Below, in pieces: positions 37,188 through 44,517 of a stretch of DNA of 56,653 nucleotides (positions within the stretch are counted from its first letter, which is position 1; every line of letters starts with the position of its first letter). The position numbers and the translations under genes were made by a program. Location: the NCBI GenBank assembly GCA_035506135.1, contig DATJPY010000055.1:1-56653 (forward strand). The letters are read 5' to 3'. This stretch comes from DATJPY01 sp035506135 (GTDB taxonomy: Bacteria; Myxococcota_A; UBA9160; PR03). A model generated the notes under the pieces. The model was not told the DNA's origin and searched no databases. It saw nothing but the letters and a program-made list of their open reading frames with translations.

Positions 37188-37919
37188 ATGAGACCGAGGA
37201 TCGTGCTGGCGGTGCTTCTGCTTCCGCTCGGCTGCGCCGGCCTCGGGCCGCGGCGCGGGGCGCCGGCCCAGGCCGAGTTTCCGCCGCCGAAGAACGACGC
37301 GGAGCTCGACGCCCGCCTCAATTTCCTCGAGGAGCGGCTCGACGCCGGTTACCTGCACGCCGCCGCGTGGTATTGGGGCTGGCTGACGATCGACGGCCTG
37401 AGCGGGATCTCGCAGATCCAGGACGCCGACCAGGCCCGCGAGGCCGGCGACCGCAGCCGCGACATCGTGAACGCGGTGAAGTCTACCGTCGGCGTCGCCG
37501 ACATCCTCGTGATCCGGCCGATGCCGGGGCGCCAGGGAGCGCGTCCGATCCGGGCACTCCCCGACGGATCGCACGAGGAGAAGCTCGCGCGCCTCGCGCG
37601 CGGCGAGGAGATCCTGCGCGCGAGCGCCGACCGCGTCCAGGCGAACCGCTCGTGGGGGGTCCACGTCGGCAACTTCCTGTTCAACCTTGCCGGCAGCGCC
37701 GTGCTGTTCGGCCTCGGTCACAGCGAGGCGGCAGGTGTGACGCTCGCGACGGGCGCGATCGGCGGCGAGGTCCAGATCTGGACCGAGCCGTGGAGCGGAC
37801 TGCGCAATCTCTCTGACTACCAGCACCTGGTCGAGTCGGGTCACGCGAGCACCCGTGAGCCGCAGCCCTGGCACCTCGCGCCCGCGCGCGACGGCCTCGC
37901 GCTCGAGATGCACTTCTAG
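37188..37919 (+). CDS. Predicted lipoprotein of unknown function
   Basis: This 243-residue protein starts with a lipoprotein signal (IVLAVLLLPLGC; lipidated Cys near residue 16). The rest is mostly helical with a short hydrophobic stretch near residues 160-185 (NFLFNLAGSAVLFGLG, then GVTLATGAIGGEVQIWTEP). I do not recognise the family. It may sit on the outer membrane through its lipid and span or dip into the membrane with that segment. ATG at 37188 has GGAGG at 7-8 nt. It is convergent with the LLM oxidoreductase gene (4-nt overlap) and divergent from the ABC exporter. Confidence 0.75.
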   Translation: MRPRIVLAVLLLPLGCAGLGPRRGAPAQAEFPPPKNDAELDARLNFLEERLDAGYLHAAAWYWGWLTIDGLSGISQIQDADQAREAGDRSRDIVNAVKSTVGVADILVIRPMPGRQGARPIRALPDGSHEEKLARLARGEEILRASADRVQANRSWGVHVGNFLFNLAGSAVLFGLGHSEAAGVTLATGAIGGEVQIWTEPWSGLRNLSDYQHLVESGHASTREPQPWHLAPARDGLALEMHF

Positions 37920-38860
37920 CGCGCGAGCGCGGCCAGCTCGGGCAGGATCTCCGCGGCGGCGCGCTCGGCGAAGGCTTCGGCGTCCGAGAGTGGGGCCAGG
38001 ATGAAGTGGCGGCAGCCCGCGCTGGCGAAGGCGCGCATCTGCTCGAGGCAGTCGGCGGGCCGGCCGAGCAGGCAGTACTTCTTTGCCGCCTCGGTGAAGT
38101 CGCGGGCGTAGACCATGCCGAGCAGCTTCGCGGCCTTCGCGTGCGCGTCCTCGAAGCGGTCCTCCAGGAAGGTGAACAGGAACGCTGCCGGGGTGAACGG
38201 CACCGCGGTGCGCCCGGCCTCGCGCGCGCTCTTCGCGATCTGCTCGAGATTCGCTCGATAGCGCTCCGCCGAGGCCATGTGCGAGATGTAGCCGTCGCCG
38301 AAGCGGCCCGCGCGCCGCATCGCCGCAGGCGCGCGCCCACCGACCCAGATCGGCGGGCCGCCGGTCCGGACCGGCTTCGGCGCGAGCGTCACGGGTCCGA
38401 AGTGGAAGTGGCGGCCCTCGTGCGAGACGCGGTCCTCGGTCCACAGACGGCGCAGCAGCGGGATCGCCTCGTCGGTGCGCGCGCCGCGCTCGGCGACCGG
38501 AACGCCGACGGCCTCGAACTCGGGCGGGAACTCGCCGCCGACGCCGACCCCGAGCACGAGCCGCCCGCCGGCGAGCCGGTCGAGCGTCGAGGTGGCCTTC
38601 GCCGCGAGCGTGGGGTGGCGCAGCGGGACCAGATACACCGCGGTGCCGAGCCCGATGCGCGACGTGGCGCCCGCAGCATAGGCGAGCAGCGTCAGCGAGT
38701 CGGCGATCGGGACGTGGAACGAGACGTGGTCGCCGGCCCAGAGCGAGTCGAAGCCGAGCGCCTCGGCCCGCTGCGCCAGCCGGCGCGCCGCGTCGCCCTC
38801 CTGCGCGGCCAGCACCAGGCCGCAGCGCAGCGCCTCGGGGGTGGCGAGGATCGGATCCAT
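37916..38860 (-). CDS. LLM-class flavin/F420-dependent oxidoreductase
   Basis: This 314-residue luciferase-like monooxygenase-family TIM barrel has the typical N-terminal strand-helix pattern (RAEALGFDSLWAGDHVSF), GLGTAVYLVPLRHPTLAAK and the phosphate-binding GGRLVLGVGVGGEFPPEFEA motif (about residues 97-115), then PPIWVGGRAPAAMRRAGRFGDG (in two halves). The phosphate-binding layout fits FMN or F420 cofactors; the substrate cannot be read. The start is ATG at 38860. The SH3-protein gene ends 7 nt upstream on the same strand, so the two form a unit, though their functions look unrelated. No F420 biosynthesis gene is in the window. Confidence 0.85.
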   Translation of the reverse strand: MDPILATPEALRCGLVLAAQEGDAARRLAQRAEALGFDSLWAGDHVSFHVPIADSLTLLAYAAGATSRIGLGTAVYLVPLRHPTLAAKATSTLDRLAGGRLVLGVGVGGEFPPEFEAVGVPVAERGARTDEAIPLLRRLWTEDRVSHEGRHFHFGPVTLAPKPVRTGGPPIWVGGRAPAAMRRAGRFGDGYISHMASAERYRANLEQIAKSAREAGRTAVPFTPAAFLFTFLEDRFEDAHAKAAKLLGMVYARDFTEAAKKYCLLGRPADCLEQMRAFASAGCRHFILAPLSDAEAFAERAAAEILPELAALAR

Positions 38861-38867
38861 CGGGTCC

Positions 38868-39437
38868 TCAGAAGCGGATGCGCGGCGAGCTGCGCCGGCC
38901 CGACGAGCGCGCCACCAGCGCGCCCACCAGCATGCCGGCACCCAGGATCGCACCGCCGGTGATGAGGTACGGCCAGCGCTCGCCCGCGCGCAAGTCGCGA
39001 TTCTCCTCGGTGAGCTGCCGCACGGCGGCCTCGCGCTCCGCCTGCGACGTCCCGAGCTGCGTGTTCTGCTCGCGCAGCTCGTCGCGCTCGCGGGTCGCGG
39101 CGGCGAGCTGCTCGCGAAGCGACGCGAGCTGGCTCTGCACCTCCTCGGCGTGCTGCACCAGCGGGGGCTGCGAATCGAGGAAGCTCTCCGGGAGCCAGCC
39201 TCCCGGGCCGTTCGGGAGCTGGATGCGGGCCCAGCCGTTCTTGCGCTCGATCACGGAGACCGGATCGCCGGTCTTGACGACGCCGAGCGGTGTAGCGTTC
39301 GGGAGCGGGCTGGCGCGGAAGTTGACCCGCACCTCGCCGCGCACCCAGGCGGGCTCGTCGGCGGCGGCGCCGCCCGGGAGCACCGCGCAGGCCATCCCGA
39401 TGGCGATCCCGAGGATGGTCGCGCGCAGCTTCCGCAC
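38868..39437 (-). CDS. SH3-domain membrane protein (TIGR04211-like)
   Basis: This 189-residue protein has a signal peptide (LGIAIGMACAVLPGGAAA), an SH3b domain (VNFRASPLPNATPLGVVKTGD to WARIQLPNGPGGWLPESFL, residues about 36-88, given in parts), a Glu/Gln-rich coiled coil (residues 95-150) and one C-terminal transmembrane helix (ITGGAILGAGMLVGALVA). This order matches the bacterial SH3-domain family TIGR04211, whose role is unknown but which lies at the cell envelope. GTG at 39437 has AGGAGG upstream. It is the first gene of a unit with the LLM gene. Confidence 0.82.
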   Translation of the reverse strand: MRKLRATILGIAIGMACAVLPGGAAADEPAWVRGEVRVNFRASPLPNATPLGVVKTGDPVSVIERKNGWARIQLPNGPGGWLPESFLDSQPPLVQHAEEVQSQLASLREQLAAATRERDELREQNTQLGTSQAEREAAVRQLTEENRDLRAGERWPYLITGGAILGAGMLVGALVARSSGRRSSPRIRF

Positions 39438-39502
39438 CGGTCCCTCCTGGCGAAGGCGGGAGTGTATCCGGCGGTGCCCGCGCGGGAAGCCTCGCGCGGA
39501 TC

Positions 39503-40654
39503 TCAGTCCCGCGGCCGGGGGAGCAGGCCCTTCAGCGTCGAGCCGACGCCCCGGGCGGCCTTCCCCACGCCCTCGATGCTCTGGCCGCCGATCTTGCCCA
39601 CGCCCTCGACCAGGCCGCGGACGGAGAGGCCGAGCGTCTCCGCCATCGAGACCGCGATGCGCGTTCCGAACGCCTCGTTGAGCGAGAAGCGCGGATCGTC
39701 GAGGTCGCCCTCGAGGGTGAAGGCGAGGTCGATGTGGTTCCCGTGCGCCGCGAGGGACTCGACCAGGAGGTCACGCGGCACGCCCATCACGATGGCCTTG
39801 GCACTTCCCCCCGGCGCGAGCGCGAGGTCGGAGATCGAGAGCCGCCCCGGTGCGTGGACCCGCCGCGCGCGCACCTTCGCGTCGAAGGCGAGGTCGAAGA
39901 CGCCGCCGGACAGCCGCACGTCCGACGCCTGCAACAGGTAGGGCTCGAACGCGAGCAGGTCGGCCCCGCGCAGGCTGGCGTCGAGGTCGAGGTCGCGGGT
40001 CGCGCCGTCGATCTGGCCGCGGAGCGCGAGTCGGCCCTTGCGCTTCGGCCCTTCGAGCTCGCCCTCGAGCTCGAAGGGCATCGCGCTCGCGAGCGTCGGA
40101 GCGAGCATGTTGCGGACCTCGGCGCGGACGCCGTCGAGGTGGAGCCGCCACGGTGTGCGCGCGACGCTGGCGTCGTAGATCTCGAGCTGCCCCCCGTCGA
40201 TCTCGATCCGCTCGATGGCGACGCTGCGGACGGGCGGCGCCACGGCCGCGCCACCCGTCTTCGCGGGCTCCGAGCTTCCCTCGAGCAGCGTCGGGACCAC
40301 GTGCATGCTTCCGTCGCGGGTGCGAAGCGCCGAGAGATAGGCGTTGCTGATCGCGACGGAGCGGATCACCATCTTCGGGGAGGCCAGCGAGCGCAGGCTC
40401 GGCTCGATCACCACGCGGTCGGCGCGGAGCGCGTCGGGCGCCGGCCAGTCGGCTCCGCCCGGGATCTCGAGGCCGCTGAGCTCGACCGTACGGGTCGTGA
40501 CCCGCAGCGACTCGATGCGGGCTCCGCGCCCCAGGGCGGCGACCACGCGCTGGCGGGCCTCTTCGACCGCCGCGCGGAAGCCCACCACGGCCGCGAGCGC
40601 CAGGAGCGCCGCGCCGACGCCGATCCCCAGGGCGATCTTGAGTCCGCGGCTCAT
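39503..40654 (-). CDS. AsmA/DUF748-like membrane-anchored protein
   Basis: This 383-residue protein has an N-terminal transmembrane helix (IALGIGVGAALLALAAVVGF) and a long repetitive beta-rich body of the AsmA/DUF748 type, with repeats such as RIESLRVTTRTVELSGLEIP, DRVVIEPSLRSL and RIEIDGGQLEIYDASV. AsmA-family proteins are elongated periplasmic structures implicated in lipid transport or outer-membrane assembly; this one is short. ATG at 40654 follows tRNA-Asn, with only 19 bp between them. The C-terminal tail has amphipathic Gly-rich repeats (EGVGKIGGQSIEGVGKAARG). The family assignment is by pattern and is moderate. Confidence 0.7.
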   Translation of the reverse strand: MSRGLKIALGIGVGAALLALAAVVGFRAAVEEARQRVVAALGRGARIESLRVTTRTVELSGLEIPGGADWPAPDALRADRVVIEPSLRSLASPKMVIRSVAISNAYLSALRTRDGSMHVVPTLLEGSSEPAKTGGAAVAPPVRSVAIERIEIDGGQLEIYDASVARTPWRLHLDGVRAEVRNMLAPTLASAMPFELEGELEGPKRKGRLALRGQIDGATRDLDLDASLRGADLLAFEPYLLQASDVRLSGGVFDLAFDAKVRARRVHAPGRLSISDLALAPGGSAKAIVMGVPRDLLVESLAAHGNHIDLAFTLEGDLDDPRFSLNEAFGTRIAVSMAETLGLSVRGLVEGVGKIGGQSIEGVGKAARGVGSTLKGLLPRPRD

Positions 40655-40673
40655 GCGCCCTCGCCCGCGGAGC

Positions 40674-40749
40674 TGGCTCCCCGGGCAGGACTCGAACCTG
40701 CGACCCATCGGTTAACAGCCGATTGCTCTACCAACTGAGCTACCGGGGA
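40674..40749 (-). tRNA. tRNA-Asn (anticodon GTT)
   Basis: Read on the minus strand from 40749: acceptor TCCCCGG pairs with CCGGGGA, D-arm GCTC...GAGC, anticodon stem ATCGG/CCGAT around loop CTGTTAA (anticodon GTT), T-arm with GGTTCGAGTCC. Discriminator G and encoded CCA (40674-40676) complete 76 nt. Located between the AsmA-like gene and greA. Confidence 0.97.
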
Positions 40750-40804
40750 AGGCCGGCCGATTCTAGGAAGTGGCGCCCGAAGCGCAACGAGGGGCGGGCG
40801 GGGG

Positions 40805-41281
40805 TCAGTCGAAGCGGATCTCGCGGATCTCGAACTCGCGGGTGCCGCGCGGGACCTGCACCCGCACCACCTCGTCCACGGGCTTGCCGATGATCGCCCG
40901 CGCCACGGGGGAGGTGACCGAGATCAGGCCCTTCGAGGCGTCGGACTCGTCCTCGCCCACGATCGTGTAGGTGATCTCGTCGCCGCTCTCCGTGTCCATC
41001 AGCAGGACGGTGGCGCCGAATCGGACTGCGTCGGGGCTCTGGCCGGAGGCGTCGATGACCTGGGCGCGGGCCAGGCGATCCTCGATCTGGGAGATGCGGC
41101 CCTCGAGCTGGGCCTGGCGCTCCTTGGCCGCCTCGAACTCCGCGTTCTCGGAGATGTCCCCGTGCGCCCGCGCCACCTCGATCTCCTTCACGTTCTTGGG
41201 GCGCTCGACGACCTTGAGCCGCTTGAGCTCGGCCTCGAGCAGGGTGTAGCCCCGCGGCGTCATGGGGATGCGGTCGGCCAT
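40805..41281 (-). CDS. greA: Transcription elongation factor GreA
   Basis: This 158-residue GreA rescues arrested RNA polymerase by stimulating cleavage of backtracked transcripts. The N-terminal coiled coil (MTPRGYTLLEAELKRLK, then ARAHGDISENAEFEAAKERQ) contains the acidic tip residues within GDISENAEFEAA, and the C-terminal FKBP-like domain ends IGKPVDEVVRVQVPRG. Length and motifs match GreA exactly. ATG at 41281. The tRNA-Asn gene lies 55 nt downstream. It is divergent from the CPBP protease gene. Confidence 0.97.
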   Translation of the reverse strand: MADRIPMTPRGYTLLEAELKRLKVVERPKNVKEIEVARAHGDISENAEFEAAKERQAQLEGRISQIEDRLARAQVIDASGQSPDAVRFGATVLLMDTESGDEITYTIVGEDESDASKGLISVTSPVARAIIGKPVDEVVRVQVPRGTREFEIREIRFD

Positions 41282-41470
41282 GCGACTGCCTCTCCGAGCT
41301 CTCCCGGTACACTGCCGCGCCTCGCGATCCCGAGGCCGGGGCTCGAGGCAGAGGCGGGAAACGAAACGGCGCCCTCGGGGGAGAGCGCCGGGACAAGGCT
41401 CAGGCTACCGGCCGGGCCGGCGGTGTCAACGCGCGGGGGCCGCGCCAGCAAGGGCACGGAGGGGCGAAGG

Positions 41471-42046
41471 ATGGCGGCGCGACCGGGAGCCTCGGCAGAG
41501 CGCCTGGTGCGGCTCGGGCTCCTCTTCTACGCCGTTCTGGGCGCCGTCGCGGTCGCCTGGCGGGTGGGGCTCCAGGGGCAGGCGCTCTGGGTGGTGGCGG
41601 GCGGATCGGTGAGGTGGGTCCGCGATCCGGCGCTCGGTGTCCTTGCCGGATCCGGCGTGATCTTCGCATCCGGGGTGTTCTCGCGGCACAGTCGGATGGG
41701 CGCCCGGCTCGCCCGGCGCCTCGCCGAACTGCTGGGTCCGCTCTCTGCGCGACAGTGCTGGATCTTGGCGCTCGCCAGCGGCGTCGCCGAGGAGGCGTTC
41801 TTCCGGGGTGCGCTCCAGCCCGTCGTGGGCCTGACGGTGGCCAGCATCCTCTTCGCGGGGGCGCACTTCGTCCCGCGCCGCGAGCTCGCGCCCTGGACCG
41901 CGTTCTCGCTCGTGGCCGGGCTGCTTCTGGGCGGCCTCTTCGAGGCGACCGGAAACCTCGTGGCCCCCATCGTGACGCACGTGCTGGTGAACGGCGTCAA
42001 CCTGAACCGCCTGGTGCGGGACTACGGGACCCCGAGTGGGGGTTGA
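41471..42046 (+). CDS. CPBP-family intramembrane metalloprotease
   Basis: This 191-residue membrane protein has about five to six helices and the CPBP/Abi motifs: EEAFFRGAL (near residue 113) as motif 1, HF within ILFAGAHFVP as motif 2, and THVLVNGVN near the C-terminus as motif 3. Members cleave prenylated or other membrane proteins, or serve as bacteriocin-immunity proteins. ATG at 41471 has GAAGG upstream and gives a short Arg-containing start before the first helix. It is divergent from greA and tail-to-tail with the RidA gene. Confidence 0.85.
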   Translation: MAARPGASAERLVRLGLLFYAVLGAVAVAWRVGLQGQALWVVAGGSVRWVRDPALGVLAGSGVIFASGVFSRHSRMGARLARRLAELLGPLSARQCWILALASGVAEEAFFRGALQPVVGLTVASILFAGAHFVPRRELAPWTAFSLVAGLLLGGLFEATGNLVAPIVTHVLVNGVNLNRLVRDYGTPSGG

Positions 42047-42054
42047 GCCACGCG

Positions 42055-42447
42055 TCAGCCGACCAGGGCGATCGCGTCGATCTCGAGCGCCGCCCGGCGC
42101 GGCAGCGCCGCGGCCTGGATCGCCGTGCGCGCCGGCTTCGGCACGCCGGTGAAGTGCCGCTCGTAGACCTCGTTGAGACGCGGCCAGTCGGCCAGGTCCT
42201 CGAGGTAGACCGTGACGCGCACCACGCGCGCGAGCGAGCTGCCCGCGGCCTCGAGGACGGCGCCCAGGTTGGCGATCGCGCGGTCGGCCTGCACCGCGAT
42301 GTCGCCCTCGACGAGCTGGCCCGTCGCGGGGTCGAGCGGGAGCTGGCCCGATGCGAAGACCAAGCCGCCCGCCACCACCGCCTGCGAGTAGGGTCCGACC
42401 GGCTGCGGCGCCGCCGCGCTGCGCACCTCTCGGATCGCCTCCGACAT
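42055..42447 (-). CDS. RidA-family enamine/imine deaminase
   Basis: This 130-residue protein belongs to the RidA/YjgF/UK114 family, which hydrolyses reactive enamines and imines such as 2-aminoacrylate. It has the typical N-terminus PQPVGPYSQAVVAGGLVFAS, GQLPLDPATG, then VRVTVYLEDLADWPRLNEVY, and a C-terminal PKPARTAIQAAALPRRA with the catalytic Arg. Full family length. ATG at 42447 has GGAGG about 8 nt upstream. It lies 14 nt downstream of the phosphatase gene on the same strand. Confidence 0.93.
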   Translation of the reverse strand: MSEAIREVRSAAAPQPVGPYSQAVVAGGLVFASGQLPLDPATGQLVEGDIAVQADRAIANLGAVLEAAGSSLARVVRVTVYLEDLADWPRLNEVYERHFTGVPKPARTAIQAAALPRRAALEIDAIALVG

Positions 42448-42461
42448 CGGCGCCCTCCTCG

Positions 42462-43130
42462 CTAGATCCCGGGGGCGTCGGTCTTGAGCGGGTCGCGCAG
42501 CGTGCAGTTCAGCGCGCGCACCCACGCGTGGCCCCCTCGCGCGAACTCGATCACGTTGACGCAGGCGAAGTTCTGCTCGATCGCGATGGCGCGCGCCGGC
42601 GACATGCCGAGCCAGTGGCCGAGGAGGAACCGGTTCAGGCCCCCGTGCGCCACGACCAGCACCGTTCCCCGGCTGCGCTCGAGCGCGCTGCGAACGGCGA
42701 CGAGCGCGCCGTCGATGATCTCGGCGAGGCTGCGCCCGCAGTCGAGGCGCACCTCGGATGCCGGGCGCTCCTGCAGATCGCGCACCAGCGCCAGGTACCG
42801 GCGCGCGACGTCGAGCAGCGTGCCGCCCGGCGGCGGATACAGGGCGAGCTCGCAGAGCGCGTCGACCGGCGTCACGCCGAGCCCGTGCGGGGCGGCGACC
42901 AGCTCGGCGGTCTCGCGCGATCGGTCGTAGCTCGACGAGTAGACGGCCTCGATCGCGATCGGCGCCATCCACGCCGCGACCTCGCGCACCGCGCCGCGAC
43001 CGGCCTCGGTCAACGGCACGCGCGGGTCCTGCTCGGGACCGGCGAGCTGCGTGTCCGGCTTCGGCGCGTACGTCTCGCCGTGTCGCATCAGCAGCAGGCG
43101 GCGGTTGCCCGGCCAGCCGGAGGGATTCAC
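42462..43130 (-). CDS. Histidine phosphatase-superfamily protein
   Basis: This 222-residue phosphoglycerate mutase-like phosphatase carries the catalytic RHGET at about residues 15-19 (MRHGETYAP), the middle SSSYDRSRETAELVAAPHGL (with Arg for phosphate binding) and the second His in LVVAHGGLNRFL. The substrate cannot be read. The start GTG at 43130 preserves the short N-terminus before RHGE. It lies 13 nt downstream of a small unknown gene and 14 nt upstream of the RidA gene, so the three form a leftward unit. Confidence 0.9.
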   Translation of the reverse strand: MNPSGWPGNRRLLLMRHGETYAPKPDTQLAGPEQDPRVPLTEAGRGAVREVAAWMAPIAIEAVYSSSYDRSRETAELVAAPHGLGVTPVDALCELALYPPPGGTLLDVARRYLALVRDLQERPASEVRLDCGRSLAEIIDGALVAVRSALERSRGTVLVVAHGGLNRFLLGHWLGMSPARAIAIEQNFACVNVIEFARGGHAWVRALNCTLRDPLKTDAPGI

Positions 43131-43143
43131 CCGAGCAGACGCC

Positions 43144-43401
43144 TCACGCGTCCGACTCGGGATCTTCGTCGATCAGGCGCTCCTCGAGCACGCGGAGCAG
43201 GTAGCCGAGCAGGAGGAGGTTGGGCAGCCGCGCGAGGGCGTCGCCCTCGATGCGCACCGAGCGCCCGAAGTCGTCGGCGTACTTCCGGAAGAAGTCGAGC
43301 GTCTCGAGCGGCACGTTCTTGGCGAGCACTTCGTTGATCTGCTCGACGCGCAGCTCGGAGAAGAGCTCGGCGAACTCCCACGCGAGCTCGGAATGGGTCA
43401 T
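43144..43401 (-). CDS. Small acidic protein of unknown function
   Basis: This 85-residue protein is mostly helical and acidic (TELFSELRVEQINEVLAKNV-like region, then ETLDFFRKYADDFGRSVRIE). It has no signal peptide, no membrane segment and no Cys. I do not recognise the family. ATG at 43401 and its place 13 nt ahead of the phosphatase gene, with coherent codon use, support it as real. It starts the leftward unit including the phosphatase and RidA genes. Confidence 0.65.
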   Translation of the reverse strand: MTHSELAWEFAELFSELRVEQINEVLAKNVPLETLDFFRKYADDFGRSVRIEGDALARLPNLLLLGYLLRVLEERLIDEDPESDA

Positions 43402-43670
43402 CGGCGTCTCCGGAATGGCGACCGCGGGGCGCGGGGCCAGGCCGGGCGATCCTGCCAGCAGGCTCCCTCCTTGTCAACGAAAACCGAGCACGCAGCGGCG
43501 CTTTTCCGACGGTGGCGGCGCGCTCGGGGCTGCGCAGAAGATGCGCACGCCGCGTCGAATCCGACATCAAATTTGTGTCACCCGAAGGCGCGCGATTCCC
43601 CACGCGAGCCCCCGCGCCTAGCGCCCGGAGTTGCCGGTTCCCAGCGACGCCGTGAGCGCTGCGCGGGCGC
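43402..43670. other. Intergenic region with A/T-rich stretches
   Basis: This 269-bp stretch separates the small acidic gene from the BFN-domain gene. A minus-strand TTGACA (plus-strand TGTCAA at 43472-43477) could be a -35 box for the small-gene unit, but a matching -10 is weak. CAAATTTGTGTCAC at about 43567 is a conspicuously A/T-rich spot. A short inverted repeat TGAGCGC...GCGCTCA overlaps the BFN stop at about 43652-43673. No gene is evident. Confidence 0.4.
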
Positions 43671-44180
43671 TCAGGTCGAGTGCTCGTCGGCAGCCGGGGG
43701 CGAAGGCGGATCGCTATTGGCGGCGTCGAACAGCGCCTCGCGCACGAACAGCGGCGCGCCCGTGCGCAGCGCGAGCGCGATGGCATCGCTCGGGCGCGCA
43801 TCGACCTCGAAGGCGCCGCCCGGCGCGTCGAGGACCATCACCGCGAAGTAGGTCCCGTCGCGCAGCTCCGTCACGACGACGCGCGAGACGCTGCCGTGGA
43901 GCCCGTCGATCAGGCGCTTGGCGAGGTCGTGCGTGTTGGGTCGCGGCGGGTGGTCGTGGTCCATCTCGGACGCGATCGAGCTGGCCTCGGCGAAGCCGAT
44001 CCAGATCGCCAGCGAGCGGTTGCCGTGTCGGTCTTCGAGCACCACCACGGGCGAGCCGGAGCGCGGATCCAGCGCGACGCGGTCGACCTCCACGGAGACC
44101 TCGTGCGCATGCTGCGAGGTGCGCGCCGGACAGGCGAGCAGGACGAGTCCGAGCACGATCGCGGCGAATCGAGGCGCCAT
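43671..44180 (-). CDS. BFN-domain (bifunctional nuclease, DUF151) lipoprotein
   Basis: This 169-residue protein has a lipoprotein-like signal (AIVLGLVLLAC; Cys about residue 17) followed by a BFN/DUF151 domain (VEVDRVALDPRSGSPVVVLED, then LAIWIGFAEASSIASEM and VVTELRDGTYFAVMVL, ending DARPSDAIALALRTGAPLFV). The DARPSDAIALA block is the family signature. BFN proteins were described with nuclease activity, but an exported form is unlikely to act on DNA in the cytoplasm; its role is open. ATG at 44180. tRNA-Pro lies about 115 nt upstream. Confidence 0.85.
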   Translation of the reverse strand: MAPRFAAIVLGLVLLACPARTSQHAHEVSVEVDRVALDPRSGSPVVVLEDRHGNRSLAIWIGFAEASSIASEMDHDHPPRPNTHDLAKRLIDGLHGSVSRVVVTELRDGTYFAVMVLDAPGGAFEVDARPSDAIALALRTGAPLFVREALFDAANSDPPSPPAADEHST

Positions 44181-44294
44181 GGGGGACCTCGTGTGGCACC
44201 GCAGCCAGCGTACCGCGCACCGGCCGGGACGTCAGATGGCCGGGCCCCGGTGGGACCCGGCCATCGCGTCGACTGCGGACGTCGTCTCCAGGAT

Positions 44295-44371
<77 letters not shown>

Positions 44372-44517
44372 GCAGGGAGAGGCGGCAGTATGCCCCGCGC
44401 CCGCAGCGCCCACAACCGCGCTCGCGGACCGGCGTTCGGAGCTAGCATCGGCAGCCGCCGGCCTCGTGCGACGGTGGGTGCCGAGCATCGAGTAGGCGTC
44501 GGTCGAGGCGGGGGTGC